From assembly GCF_000523235.1 (NCBI RefSeq), contig NZ_CP006850.1, positions 6,138,001 through 6,202,000 of the forward strand: 64,000 nt of DNA, in the 5' to 3' direction. Source of the stretch: Nocardia nova SH22a (GTDB lineage: Bacteria > Actinomycetota > Actinomycetes > Mycobacteriales > Mycobacteriaceae). A program made the translations under genes and the position numbers. A model generated the notes under the pieces. It had not been told where the DNA came from. It searched no databases and worked only from the letters and a program-made list of their open reading frames with translations. Shown one piece after another: positions 19,440-28,381 of this stretch. Every line of letters starts with the position of its first letter. Position 1 is the stretch's first letter.

Positions 19440-20144
19440 CTACTTCTCCTCGGTTGTCGAACTTGCCGCGCCGTTGCGGGCGGCAAGAGATCTGTCTACG
19501 TCTGATGCGGCGTCGGAGACGCCGGTGCCGGGGGTTTCGCTCGCGAATTTCGCAAGCCCCGCCCAGCGAGGGTCCAGTATCTCATGGGTGTGATCCGGAC
19601 CCGCAATCGCCATCCGCACTCCACATTCCGGGCACAGACCGGCACAGTCGGGTTCGCACAGCGGTTGCAGTGGCAGTTCCAGGCCGACCGCGTCGGTGAC
19701 CACCGGCTCCAGGTCGATCATGTCGTCGACGAGCCGATGGATCTCGTCTTCCTCGGTGGTCTGCTCGGTCGCGCTGTCCGGGTAGGCGAACAACTCGGTG
19801 ATGTGGAGTTCCAGATCGTCGGTGAACGACTCCAGGCAGCGCGAGCACTCCCCCTCGACCGGCGCCGACACCGTACCGGTGACCAGCACGCCCTCCGAGA
19901 CGGACTGCAGGGTCAGATCGAGATCGATCTCGGCTCCGGCCGGAATCGCGATCAGATCCAGGCCGATCCGCTCGGATGTGGTGACGACCCGGTGCACCTG
20001 CCGCATCGAGCCCGGAGCACGCCCCAGACTGCGGGTGTCCAGCACGAAATCCGCATCCGTCGGACGACGGCGCGAACCGGAACCGGATTCGGCGGGCATC
20101 GGAAATACACTCACATTCTGTGGGGGTTCGGGCAACCACTCCAC
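19440..20144 (-). CDS. DUF177/YceD family protein
   Basis: 234-residue protein of the YceD family, which is co-encoded with L32 in many bacteria and linked to 23S rRNA or ribosome assembly. It has the conserved ECSRCLESF motif and a C-terminal zinc-type cluster [13 protein letters not shown]. The start is uncertain: GTG 20144, GTG 20114 and ATG 20099 are all in frame, none with a strong ribosome-binding site. I keep the longest. It lies between sepIVA (48 bp away) and rpmF. Confidence 0.88.
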   Translation of the reverse strand: MEWLPEPPQNVSVFPMPAESGSGSRRRPTDADFVLDTRSLGRAPGSMRQVHRVVTTSERIGLDLIAIPAGAEIDLDLTLQSVSEGVLVTGTVSAPVEGECSRCLESFTDDLELHITELFAYPDSATEQTTEEDEIHRLVDDMIDLEPVVTDAVGLELPLQPLCEPDCAGLCPECGVRMAIAGPDHTHEILDPRWAGLAKFASETPGTGVSDAASDVDRSLAARNGAASSTTEEK

Positions 20145-20192
20145 AGTACGCGAACTGCGTCTATCCCCCCAAATCCCGGCGGCGGGCTCGGC

Positions 20193-20939
20193 TCAGCGGC
20201 GGAACTCGGCCGCGTAGTCGGGCACCCCCGAACCCGACCGCAACTGCTGACGTCCCCGGCCGACGGTGCGCAGCGTCGAATGCAGGGTCTCCTCGAAATC
20301 CGCCAGCTGGGAATCGACGTACTGATCGCACTCCTCGCGCAGCCGGTCGGACTCGGCCTGTGCGGAATCGATCAGCCGCGCGGACTCCGCGTGCGCGGCG
20401 CGGACCACCTCGGTCTGGGAGACGAGACGGTCCTGCTCGCCCTGGCCCTCGGCGACCGAGCGATCGTAGGACGCCTGCCCCGCCGCGATCATGCGCTCGG
20501 ACTCGGTGCGCGCCCGGCCGGTCACCGCCTCGTATTCGGCCTTGCCGTCGGTGACGATCCGCTCGGCCTCGGCCTGCGCCGTGGCGACCAGGTGATCGGC
20601 GTGCGCGCGGGCTTCGGCCACCATGCGGTCGGCGTGCGCCTTGGCATCGGCCAGGAGCCGGTCGGCCTCTTCGCGGGCGCTGCCTACGGTGTGCTCGGCC
20701 TGGTCGTTGGCGGCCGTGACGGTGGCCTCCGCCGAATCCCGGGCGTCGGTGACGATCTTGTCGCGATGGTCGAGCACATCCTGCGCGTCGTCGAGTTCTC
20801 CCGGAATGGCCTCACGCACATCGTCGAGCAGTTCCAGCACCTCGCCGCGGGGAACGATGCAATTGCGGGTCGGCGGGATACCCCGCGCCTCCTCGACGAT
20901 CGCGACCAGTTCGTCGAGTGCCTCGAATACGCGGTACAT
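20193..20939 (-). CDS. sepIVA: SepIVA-like DivIVA-domain septation protein
   Basis: 248-residue coiled-coil protein. A short N-terminal DivIVA-like part (MYRVFEALDELVAIVEEARG, then LLDDVREAIPGELDDAQDVLDHR) is followed by about 150 residues of Ala/Glu/Arg-rich heptads with repeated EADRLLADAKAHADRMVAEA-type units. Domain order and location upstream of the DUF177-rpmF-rnc-mutM operon match mycobacterial SepIVA (Rv2927c), a cytoplasmic factor in division and envelope growth. The C-terminal tail is short and basic. It is the first gene of the leftward operon. Confidence 0.85.
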   Translation of the reverse strand: MYRVFEALDELVAIVEEARGIPPTRNCIVPRGEVLELLDDVREAIPGELDDAQDVLDHRDKIVTDARDSAEATVTAANDQAEHTVGSAREEADRLLADAKAHADRMVAEARAHADHLVATAQAEAERIVTDGKAEYEAVTGRARTESERMIAAGQASYDRSVAEGQGEQDRLVSQTEVVRAAHAESARLIDSAQAESDRLREECDQYVDSQLADFEETLHSTLRTVGRGRQQLRSGSGVPDYAAEFRR

Positions 20940-21121
20940 CCTGCTGACCCCACTCTCCTGCCGAACTTCTCGCGGCCCTCCGGCCGCGGCGGCTTGTCAC
21001 TGCCTTCGCCCAGTCTGCCCGTATTACAGATGTCTGCCCAGATCACCACCGGTGTGTCGGAGGGGTGTTTCCCATCCCACACAAATCAAGTGGAGGGATT
21101 CTCTCCGCTTGGTGCTATCTT

Positions 21122-21137
21122 TCTACCGAGCGGTAGA
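21122..21137. promoter_or_regulatory. Inverted repeat, possible TetR-type operator
   Basis: TCTACCG-AG-CGGTAGA is a perfect 7-bp inverted repeat with a 2-nt spacer. It lies 51 bp upstream of the GtrA-family gene and about 180 bp upstream of sepIVA on the other strand. The geometry is typical of TetR-family operators. The rest of 20940-21188 holds no supported gene. A related TACCG-CC-CGGTA lies upstream of serA. Confidence 0.4.
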
Positions 21138-21188
21138 CCAGTCGGACCGTCGGCCCTCGACGTCCGGCCCTGTGCGATCGGAACGACA

Positions 21189-21734
21189 ATGGCTGTCCTA
21201 TATCCGGTACCTCCGGGACTGTGGGTGCATCCACAGCCCGGTCCGGGCGTATCTCTGGTACACAGCGAAGTTCTGTCCGAGACGCCCGAACCGCAGCAGT
21301 CGCCACCGCGGGCCCGCGCGCTCGTCTCGCGCTTCGCGAACTATCTGCGCGGCGATCACTGGCTGTCCCAGCTCGTCCGCTTCGCGCTGGTCGGCGGATT
21401 CAGCAATATCGGCTATTTCCTGCTGTTCCTCGCCTGCTACAGCGGCGGTCCGCAGATCGCCAATCTGACCGGTTCCATCGTCAGCACGGCGCTGGCCAAC
21501 GAGCTGCACCGGCGGCTGACCTTCCACGCCGCTGGTCGGGTGGGCTGGCTGGCGGCCCAGCTAGAGGGCGGCGGGCTGGCGCTGGCCGGGCTGGCCATCA
21601 CCTCGGGCGCGCTGGCCGTTCTCGATCTGCTGGCGCCGGGACTCAACGATGTGACCGAGGCGATCGCGGTCATCGGCATCACCGCCGCGGTCGGCGCGAT
21701 GCGCTTCGTCACCCTGCGCTGGTGGGTGTTCTGA
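21189..21734 (+). CDS. GtrA-family membrane protein
   Basis: 181-residue membrane protein with a hydrophilic N-terminus of about 55 residues and four membrane helices (about 59-80, 85-105, 118-140, 150-175). The first helix region QLVRFALVGGFSNIGYFLLF is the GtrA signature. GtrA-like proteins flip or help transfer polyprenyl-linked sugars to the cell envelope, in mycolata often for arabinogalactan or teichoic-type glycans. The start at ATG 21189 is weakly supported by GGAACGAC; internal GTGs are possible. No glycosyltransferase is adjacent. Confidence 0.82.
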   Translation: MAVLYPVPPGLWVHPQPGPGVSLVHSEVLSETPEPQQSPPRARALVSRFANYLRGDHWLSQLVRFALVGGFSNIGYFLLFLACYSGGPQIANLTGSIVSTALANELHRRLTFHAAGRVGWLAAQLEGGGLALAGLAITSGALAVLDLLAPGLNDVTEAIAVIGITAAVGAMRFVTLRWWVF

Positions 21735-22049
21735 CCGTCTGATCCCACTGCCCCGCCGCCGGTCTCGTCATGGACGGGGTGCGGCTGCAACCTGGTCATT
21801 TGTGCAAGGAACCAGGGCGAATTACCCCGCGTCCTAACTCAGCAAACGTCGTTGCTAGTTCTCATCGTGGGAGGTTTCGGCAATGCACCAGTGTTCGGGT
21901 CATCGCAGGTCGTGGCGTAACGGTCTGTGCCACAGCGCATCACCGCAAAACCTTGCGACACCGCGTTATCCACGAGCGCGACGGGCCGTGCCCTGTCTGC
22001 AGTTATCCCAAGAGCATCGCTCCCGGCCGCAAGCCGACCCGGATCCGCA
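21735..22049. other. Gap of 315 bp with no supported gene
   Basis: Between the GtrA gene and the AbiEi-like gene. Open frames here read as arginine-rich artefacts. One TTATCCACG at 21966-21974 resembles a DnaA box but is single. I see no RNA gene, repeat or clear promoter. Confidence 0.4.
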
Positions 22050-23087
22050 GTGAGCGCCGGAAACGGCCGCGCCCCGGTCGAATTCGCCGACCGGCCGATC
22101 GACGCGGCCCTCCGGTGCGGGCGCTCGTCCCGGACGGCCGCTGTCGCCGGTGTGCATCGCCGCCGGGATGTGGTGTCGGACGGTATGAGCGATGACGAGA
22201 TCCGGCGGCGATGTGCGGGCGGGGCCTGGCGCCGGGTCCGGCGCGGTACCTACGCCGAGTCCACCGCGGTCGCGGATCCGGACCCGATGGCACGGCACCG
22301 CCTGGCGGTGGCGGCCCTGCTGCCGGAGATGGCGTCCGACGCGGTGGTCAGCCATCAGTCGGCGGCGGTCCTGCTCGGCGCGCCGATGGCCCCCGCGCTG
22401 CTGGACCGGGTGCACGTCACCCGCAATCGCCGCAACGGCGGCCGCATCAAGACGAATGTGCAGGTGCATTGCGCCCCGGTCGAATTCGTCGCCGATCGGG
22501 CCGGTCTGGTCGTGACCAGCCCGGCCCGCACCGTGGTCGATCTGGCCCGGACCGTGGCATTCGAACCGGCCGTCGTGGTCGGCGATGCCCTGAGCCGGGA
22601 ATTCGGCGTCACCGCAGCCGATCTCGCGCGGGAACTGGAGGCCGCACGCGGGCGGCGCGGCGCCCACACCGCCCGCCGGATCGCCGGATTCCTGGATCCC
22701 GGCAGTACCGGGGTCGCCGAATCACGCGCCCGGGTCCTGTTGTGGCGCCTCGGATTTCCTCCGGCCGGGGCCGGTGGTCTCGTCTGCGCCGACGACGGCA
22801 CGGTCCTGGGTTCGATCGATATCCACCTGGCGCGCCTAGGCGTGGTGATCACGATCGCCGGGACCCCGGAGGACGAGCGCCGCAGCGCCGAGCGCGGACC
22901 GAGCGATGCGCTGTTGCGCCGCTACGGATTCCACCTGGTCCGCACCAGCCTGCGTGATCTGGCCGCGGGTGCGTCCACCGCCCGGCTGCGGGCGGCGGTG
23001 GCCCGGGCGCGGGAGGAACCCGCGCGCGGGATCGTCCGGCCGGTGCCGCCGCCCGCGCCGAGCCCTCTCCGGCTGCGACGACTGTGA
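22050..23087 (+). CDS. AbiEi-antitoxin-like/DUF559-type protein
   Basis: 345-residue protein. It begins with a winged-helix-like region (DEIRRRCAGGAWRRVRRGTYAE), followed by the AbiEi-like middle part (VSHQSAAVLLGAPMAP, VHVTRNRRNGGRIKTNVQVH, LVVTSPARTVVDLARTV), and a C-terminal part positioned like the DUF559/Vsr nuclease-like domain. There the usual E-DG-Y stretch reads VVITIAGTPEDERR, so catalytic residues look lost. Such proteins are common in actinobacteria, often without an AbiEii toxin; none is next to it. The GTG start lacks a clear ribosome-binding site. Function unknown. Confidence 0.65.
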   Translation: MSAGNGRAPVEFADRPIDAALRCGRSSRTAAVAGVHRRRDVVSDGMSDDEIRRRCAGGAWRRVRRGTYAESTAVADPDPMARHRLAVAALLPEMASDAVVSHQSAAVLLGAPMAPALLDRVHVTRNRRNGGRIKTNVQVHCAPVEFVADRAGLVVTSPARTVVDLARTVAFEPAVVVGDALSREFGVTAADLARELEAARGRRGAHTARRIAGFLDPGSTGVAESRARVLLWRLGFPPAGAGGLVCADDGTVLGSIDIHLARLGVVITIAGTPEDERRSAERGPSDALLRRYGFHLVRTSLRDLAAGASTARLRAAVARAREEPARGIVRPVPPPAPSPLRLRRL

Positions 23088-23153
23088 ACCCGGTGGGCGC
23101 CGCCCCGGCGGTCCAGCGGGGCGGCGCCCACCGGCACCTGTTAGCGTCGCTAC

Positions 23154-23639
23154 ATGGCTGGAGCACTGTGCCCCGGGTCCTTCGACCCGGTGACCAACGG
23201 GCATATCGACGTCATCGCACGCGCGGCAGCGCAGTTCGACGAGGTCGTGGTGACGGTGAATATCAACAAGAGCAAACAGGGCCTGTTCACCGTCGATGAG
23301 CGGATCGAGATGTTGCGCGAGGCGACCTCGGATCTGCCCAACGTGCGTGTGGACTCCTGGTACGGCCTGACGGTCGACTTCGCCCGCGAGCAGGGCATCG
23401 GCGCGATCGTGAAGGGCCTGCGCGATGCCACCGACTTCGGCTACGAACTGCAGATGGCGCAGATGAACAAGAAGCTGTCGGGTGTGGACACGTACTTCCT
23501 GGCCAGCAACCCGGCCTACAGCTACCTGTCCAGCTCCTTGGTGAAGGAAGTCGCGACCTTCGGCGGCGACGTCACCGGCATGCTCCCGGACGCGGTCCAC
23601 AAGCGCCTGCTCGCTCGCATCGCCGAACGCCGCGGCTGA
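23154..23639 (+). CDS. coaD: Phosphopantetheine adenylyltransferase (CoaD)
   Basis: Transfers AMP to 4'-phosphopantetheine in coenzyme A synthesis. The 161-residue protein starts [20 protein letters not shown] with the T/HxGH nucleotidyltransferase motif (NGHI) and has [20 protein letters not shown] and the ATP loop [17 protein letters not shown]. Complete for the family (about 160). The following 160 bp (23640-23799) before rsmD hold no gene I can support. Confidence 0.97.
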   Translation: MAGALCPGSFDPVTNGHIDVIARAAAQFDEVVVTVNINKSKQGLFTVDERIEMLREATSDLPNVRVDSWYGLTVDFAREQGIGAIVKGLRDATDFGYELQMAQMNKKLSGVDTYFLASNPAYSYLSSSLVKEVATFGGDVTGMLPDAVHKRLLARIAERRG

Positions 23640-23799
23640 ACACCTCGGGACGCCGTGCACCGTCTCCAGTCGGAACGGACCGCGGGAGCAGCACGAGCGC
23701 GAGGCCGACGAACCCACGCACGCCGGTGCGATCGACCGGCAGCAGCGTGACCACGCAATCGAATACCCGCTCCGGCACGGAATACCGGGTCGCCGCTCC

Positions 23800-24357
23800 T
23801 CAGAGCCGGTACTCGGCGAGGTCGATGCGGGTTTCGCCATAGCGGCGGGATTTCAGCGCCGAATATGGTGCGGGCCACTGGGTTTCCGGTGAACGGGCCG
23901 AGCGTTCGACCACGATCAGGGCGTCCTCGTGCAACCACTTGTTGGTGACCAGGGCGTGGAGGTCCGCTTCGATCGCGACTTCGCTCACCGCGTAGGGCGG
24001 ATCGGACAGCACCAGGTCGTACGGCTCGGCTGGAGGGGACGCCAGGACCGAGGTCACCGTGCCCGGGCGTAATTCGGCCCCCGCGACGGCGAGATCGGCG
24101 ATATTGCCCCGGATCACCGTCGCCGCCTTGCGATCGGATTCGACCAGCAGGGCGTGGGAGGCACCTCGCGACAAGGCTTCCAGCCCCAGCGCGCCCGACC
24201 CCGCGTAGAGGTCCAGGACCCGGGCGCCGTCGAAATCCATCCGGGCGGCGAGCAGGTTGAACAGTGCTTCGCGCACCCGGTCGGAGGTGGGCCGGGTTCC
24301 GGCCGGTGGGACGCGCAACCGCCGCCCACCGGCCGAACCCGCGACGATCCTGGTCAC
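23800..24357 (-). CDS. rsmD: 16S rRNA (guanine(966)-N2)-methyltransferase RsmD
   Basis: SAM-dependent methyltransferase for 16S rRNA G966. The 185-residue protein has the RsmD start MTRIVAGSAGGRRLRVPPAG, PTSDRVREALFNLL, the SAM loop VLDLYAGSGALGLEALSRGA and the catalytic motif LVLSDPPYAV. It lies 43 bp downstream of pyc on the same strand; pyc-rsmD followed by a convergent coaD is conserved in mycobacteria. Confidence 0.95.
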   Translation of the reverse strand: MTRIVAGSAGGRRLRVPPAGTRPTSDRVREALFNLLAARMDFDGARVLDLYAGSGALGLEALSRGASHALLVESDRKAATVIRGNIADLAVAGAELRPGTVTSVLASPPAEPYDLVLSDPPYAVSEVAIEADLHALVTNKWLHEDALIVVERSARSPETQWPAPYSALKSRRYGETRIDLAEYRL

Positions 24358-24400
24358 CGCGAGACCTCGATAGCGGGACCGATCCGTGGCACCGTCTGCC

Positions 24401-27400
24401 TCACTCGGCGGATGCCTCGTTCATCCGCAACTCGACCAGCAGATCGCCGCCCTCCACCTGCTGGACGGAGCCGATGGCCACCCGGGCGACCACACCACCA
24501 CGCGGTGCGGTGATGGCGGCCTCCATCTTCATGGCCTCGATGGTGCCGACCGTGTCACCGGCGGCGACGGTATCGCCCTCGCGCACCGACAACGTGACCA
24601 CACCGGCGAAGGGAGCCGCGATCTGACCGGCGTTGTTCTTGTCGGCCTTCTCCGCGACCGGGACGTCACTGGCGATGGAACGATCCCGCACCAGCACCGG
24701 CCGCAACTGCCCGTTCAGGATGCACATCACCGTGCGCATACCCCGATCGTCGGGCTCGGAGATCGCCTCCAGGCCGATGAGCAGGGTGACGCCCTTCTCC
24801 AGTTCGACCCGGTGCTCCTCGTTGTGGCGCAGTCCGTAGAAGAACTGGTTGGCCGACAATCCGGTGGTGTCGCCGTATTTCTCACGGTGAGCGAGGAATT
24901 CGGCGGTGGGCGCCGGAAACAGCAAGCGGTTCAGCGTGTCCCGCCGCTGCTGCGAGGTGCCCGCCAGTGCGGCCGAATCCTCGGCGGTGAGCGGAACTTC
25001 CGGCTTCGCGGGCCCGCGGCCCTCCAGCGCGCGGGTGCGGAACGGTTCCGGCCAGCCACCGGCCGGAGTACCGAGTTCGCCACGCAGGAAACCGATCACC
25101 GAGTCCGGGATGTCGTAGCGCGCCGGGTCCGTGGCGAAGTCGCCCACATCGACCCCGGACCCCACCAGCGACAGCGCAAGATCACCGACCACCTTCGACG
25201 ACGGCGTCACCTTGACCAGGCGGCCCAAGAGCCGGTCGGCGGCAGCGTATTTCGCCTCGACCTCCTCGAACCGGTCACCCAGCCCCAGCGCGATGGCCTG
25301 CTGCCGCAGATTCGACAACTGCCCGCCCGGAATCTCGTGCTCGTACACCCGCCCGGTCGGCCCCGGCAGACCGGACTCGAACGGCGCGTACACCTTTCGC
25401 AGCGCCTCCCAATACGGCTCGAGATCGCACACGGCCTCGAGATTCAACCCGGTGTCGCGCGGCGAATGCGCGGCCGCGGCCACGATCGCCGACAGCGCGG
25501 GCTGACTCGTCGTTCCCGCCATCGGCGCACTCGCACCGTCCACGGCATCCGCCCCGGCCTGCCACGCCGCCAGATAGGTCGCCAGCTGACCACCCGGAGT
25601 GTCGTGGGTGTGCACGTGCACCGGCAGATCGAAATTGCTGCGCAGCGCCGTGACCAGCGTGTGCGCCGCGGGTGCGCGCAACAGCCCGGCCATGTCCTTG
25701 ATCCCGATGACGTGCGCCCCGGCCTCGACGATCTGCTCGGCGAGCTTCAGGTAGTAGTCGAGGGTGTACAGATCCTCGTCGGGATTCGACAGGTCCCCGG
25801 TGTAGGACAGCGCCACTTCCGCCACCGCCGTACCGGTTTCGCGGACCGCGTCGATCGCGGGACGCATCTGGTCGACATTGTTGAGCGCGTCGAAGATCCG
25901 GAAGATGTCGATGCCGGTATCGGTCGCCTCCTGCACGAACGCCCGCGTCACCTGTTCCGGATACGGCGTGTAACCGACGGTGTTGCGCCCGCGCAGCAGC
26001 ATCTGCAGGCAGATGTTCGGAATCGCTTCGCGCAGCGCGGCGAGGCGCTCCCACGGATCCTCGTACAGGAACCGCAGCGCCACATCGTAGGTCGCGCCGC
26101 CCCAGCACTCCACCGACAGCAACTCCGGCGTCATCCGCGCCACATGCCCGGCGACCGTCAGCAGACCGCGGGTCCGCACGCGGGTCGCGAGCAGCGACTG
26201 ATGCGCGTCCCGGAACGTCGTATCGGTGACGCCGACAGCGTCCCGTTCGCGCAACCATCGCGCGAAACCCTCCGGTCCCAGGGTGAGCAGCCGCTGCCGG
26301 GTGCCGTCCGGCGGCGGCGCGCTCAGATCGATCGCGGGCAGTTTGTCGTGCGGGTACACCGCGGTCGGGCGTTCCCCGTGCGGCTTGTTGACCGTCACAT
26401 CCGCCAGATAGCGCAGGATGCGGGTGCCGCGGTCGGCCGAACCACGCTGGGTCAGCAACTGCGGCCGCTCGTCGATGAACGAGGTGGTGATCCGCCCGGC
26501 CCGGAAGTCCGGATCATCCAGAACCGCCTGCAGGAACGGGATATTGGTGGCCACACCGCGAATGCGGAACTCGGCCACCGCACGCCGGGCCCGGGCCACG
26601 GCCTGCGGGAAGTCGCGGCCGCGGCAGGTGAGCTTCACCAGCATCGAGTCGAAGTGCGCGCCCACCTCCGCACCCAGATTCGCACCGCCGTCGAGCCGGA
26701 TACCGCCACCGCCCGGACTGCGGTAGGCGGTGATGCGACCGGTGTCGGGCCGGAAGCCGTTGGCGGGATCCTCGGTGGTGATCCGGCACTGCAGCGCGGC
26801 GCCGTGAATCGAGACGCCGTCCTGACTCAGCCCCAGATCCGACAAGCTCTCCCCGGCGGCGATCCGCAACTGCGACTGCACGAGATCGACATCGGTGATC
26901 TCCTCGGTCACCGTGTGCTCGACCTGGATGCGCGGGTTCATCTCGATGAACACATGCCGCCCACGCTCGTCGAGCAGGAACTCCACGGTCCCCGCGCAGG
27001 AGTAGCCGATCTGCTTCGCGAAGGCCACCGCGTCCGCGCAGATCCGTTCCCGCAGCGCCGGGTCCAGATTCGGCGCGGGCGCGAGTTCGATCACCTTCTG
27101 ATGCCGCCGCTGCAGCGAACAGTCCCGCTCGAACAGATGCATCACATTGCCGTGCTCGTCGGCCAGGATCTGCACCTCGATATGTCGCGGATTGATCACC
27201 GCCTGCTCGAGGAACACCGTCGGATCGCCGAAGGCCGACTCCGCCTCGCGCATCGCGGCCTCGATGGCCTCCCGCAACTGCACCCGGTCGGCCACGCGAC
27301 GCATACCGCGACCGCCGCCACCGGCGACCGCCTTCACGAAGACCGGGAATTCCATCGATTCCGCCGCCGACAGCAGCTCGGCCACATCCGCGGAGGGCGC

Positions 27401-27805
27401 GCTGGAGTTCAGCACCGGCAGCCCCGCCGCCCGCGCCGCCGCGATGGCCCGCGCCTTGTTACCGGTCAGCTCGAGCACCTCGGCGGACGGTCCGATGAAG
27501 GTGATCCCCTCCGCCGCGCACGCCGCGGCCAGATCGGGATTCTCCGACAGGAACCCGTACCCCGGGTAGACGGCATCGGCACCCGCGGACTTCGCCGCGC
27601 TCACGATTTCCGGGATCGACAGATACGCGCGCACCGGATGTCCGGGCACCCCGATCTGATACGACTCGTCGGCCTTGAGCCGATGCACCGAGTTGCGGTC
27701 TTCATAGGGAAAAACCGCCACGGTGCCGATGCCGAGTTCGTAGGCGGCACGGAAGGCGCGAATGGCGATTTCCCCGCGGTTGGCGACCAGCACTTTGGAG
27801 AACAT
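24401..27805 (-). CDS. pyc: Pyruvate carboxylase
   Basis: Biotin enzyme that carboxylates pyruvate to oxaloacetate (anaplerosis). The 1134-residue protein has a biotin carboxylase domain (KVLVANRGEIAIRAFRAA, the glycine loop AVAGGGGRGMRRV, then FIEMNPRIQVEHTVTEEITD), a carboxyltransferase domain (WGGATYDVALRFLYEDPWER, HVHTHDTPGGQLATYLAAWQ) and a C-terminal biotinyl domain with biotin-Lys in IEAMKMEAAI. All domains are intact and the length matches the family (about 1130-1150). ATG is preceded by weak purines. It leads the pyc-rsmD unit. Confidence 0.97.
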   Translation of the reverse strand: MFSKVLVANRGEIAIRAFRAAYELGIGTVAVFPYEDRNSVHRLKADESYQIGVPGHPVRAYLSIPEIVSAAKSAGADAVYPGYGFLSENPDLAAACAAEGITFIGPSAEVLELTGNKARAIAAARAAGLPVLNSSAPSADVAELLSAAESMEFPVFVKAVAGGGGRGMRRVADRVQLREAIEAAMREAESAFGDPTVFLEQAVINPRHIEVQILADEHGNVMHLFERDCSLQRRHQKVIELAPAPNLDPALRERICADAVAFAKQIGYSCAGTVEFLLDERGRHVFIEMNPRIQVEHTVTEEITDVDLVQSQLRIAAGESLSDLGLSQDGVSIHGAALQCRITTEDPANGFRPDTGRITAYRSPGGGGIRLDGGANLGAEVGAHFDSMLVKLTCRGRDFPQAVARARRAVAEFRIRGVATNIPFLQAVLDDPDFRAGRITTSFIDERPQLLTQRGSADRGTRILRYLADVTVNKPHGERPTAVYPHDKLPAIDLSAPPPDGTRQRLLTLGPEGFARWLRERDAVGVTDTTFRDAHQSLLATRVRTRGLLTVAGHVARMTPELLSVECWGGATYDVALRFLYEDPWERLAALREAIPNICLQMLLRGRNTVGYTPYPEQVTRAFVQEATDTGIDIFRIFDALNNVDQMRPAIDAVRETGTAVAEVALSYTGDLSNPDEDLYTLDYYLKLAEQIVEAGAHVIGIKDMAGLLRAPAAHTLVTALRSNFDLPVHVHTHDTPGGQLATYLAAWQAGADAVDGASAPMAGTTSQPALSAIVAAAAHSPRDTGLNLEAVCDLEPYWEALRKVYAPFESGLPGPTGRVYEHEIPGGQLSNLRQQAIALGLGDRFEEVEAKYAAADRLLGRLVKVTPSSKVVGDLALSLVGSGVDVGDFATDPARYDIPDSVIGFLRGELGTPAGGWPEPFRTRALEGRGPAKPEVPLTAEDSAALAGTSQQRRDTLNRLLFPAPTAEFLAHREKYGDTTGLSANQFFYGLRHNEEHRVELEKGVTLLIGLEAISEPDDRGMRTVMCILNGQLRPVLVRDRSIASDVPVAEKADKNNAGQIAAPFAGVVTLSVREGDTVAAGDTVGTIEAMKMEAAITAPRGGVVARVAIGSVQQVEGGDLLVELRMNEASAE

Positions 27806-28046
27806 TCGATAAAGGTACCTGGCCCCGGAACCGCTTCGGACAGCGAATACGGCTGGCCTGGCATCTCACAAACCGCCCCCGGGCATTGGCGAACTCCTGT
27901 TGTTCCAGCGGAAACATTCACCCCGTCCGGACGGCCGCACCGCCGACCACCTTCCCACTCGACGGCCCCGGTGGATTATTGTGGACGGCGCAGCTGGTTC
28001 GCTGCCGTCGACGAGTTGGAGCCCCGAGCGTCGCGAGCAGCGTCGA

Positions 28047-28235
28047 AACCGGTCCACGGGACCGGTGAAGAGGGAACCCGGTGGGAATCCGGGACTGTCC
28101 CGCAGCGGTGAACAGGAACGACCGCCGTCATGAGCACTGGATTCTTCCGGGAAGCGACGGCCAGTAGGTGAATCCGGGGCCAATTCTCCGGACCGGTCCC
28201 CGACCGATGCCTGTGAGTCCGAAGACCTGCCGGTT
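28047..28235 (+). ncRNA. Cobalamin (AdoCbl-type) riboswitch upstream of metE
   Basis: The sequence carries the conserved cobalamin aptamer blocks in order. These are GGGAACCCGGTGGGAATCC with GGGACTGTCCCGCAGCGGT (28072-28109), a middle region with AAGCGACGGCCAGTAGG, and the 3' B12 box GAGTCCGAAGACCTGCCGG (28215-28233). AACCGG at 28047-28052 pairs with CCGGTT at 28230-28235 to close stem P1. It lies 143 bp before the metE start. Known biology: B12 binding shuts off metE because the B12-dependent MetH then makes methionine. Boundaries are approximate. Confidence 0.93.
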
Positions 28236-28344
28236 GCGCCGGATACGCCGTATCCGGCGGTCACCGCCTCGTGGATCGGGCGGGCGGACCCGGACGGCCG
28301 GACCTCGGTTCGGCTCGGTGAGTGGGCTCCGTTCGTCCTTGCGG

Positions 28345-28381
28345 CGGTGTCCCGTGGCTTCCACTACTGGAGAACACCGTG
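28345..28381 (+). promoter_or_regulatory. Likely translational expression platform of the metE riboswitch
   Basis: CGGTGT (28345-28350) can pair with ACACCG (28374-28379). The helix would enclose a small GTGG-CTT-CCAC hairpin and the ribosome-binding GGAG at 28369-28372, and would occlude the GTG start. This suggests control of translation initiation, not termination. It is drawn from base pairing by eye; alternative pairings with the aptamer were not folded. Confidence 0.45.

Noticed and set aside
21966..21974. TTATCCACG resembling a DnaA box
   Set aside because: Single copy, no AT-rich unwinding region and no dnaA/dnaN genes nearby, so it is not an origin.
23572..23778. 68-residue minus-strand frame after coaD
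   Set aside because: Half of it is antisense to coaD, there is no ribosome-binding site and no family resemblance.
24386..28111. 1241-residue plus-strand open frame opposite pyruvate carboxylase
   Set aside because: Antisense shadow of pyc; it carries no recognisable motif while every pyc domain is intact.
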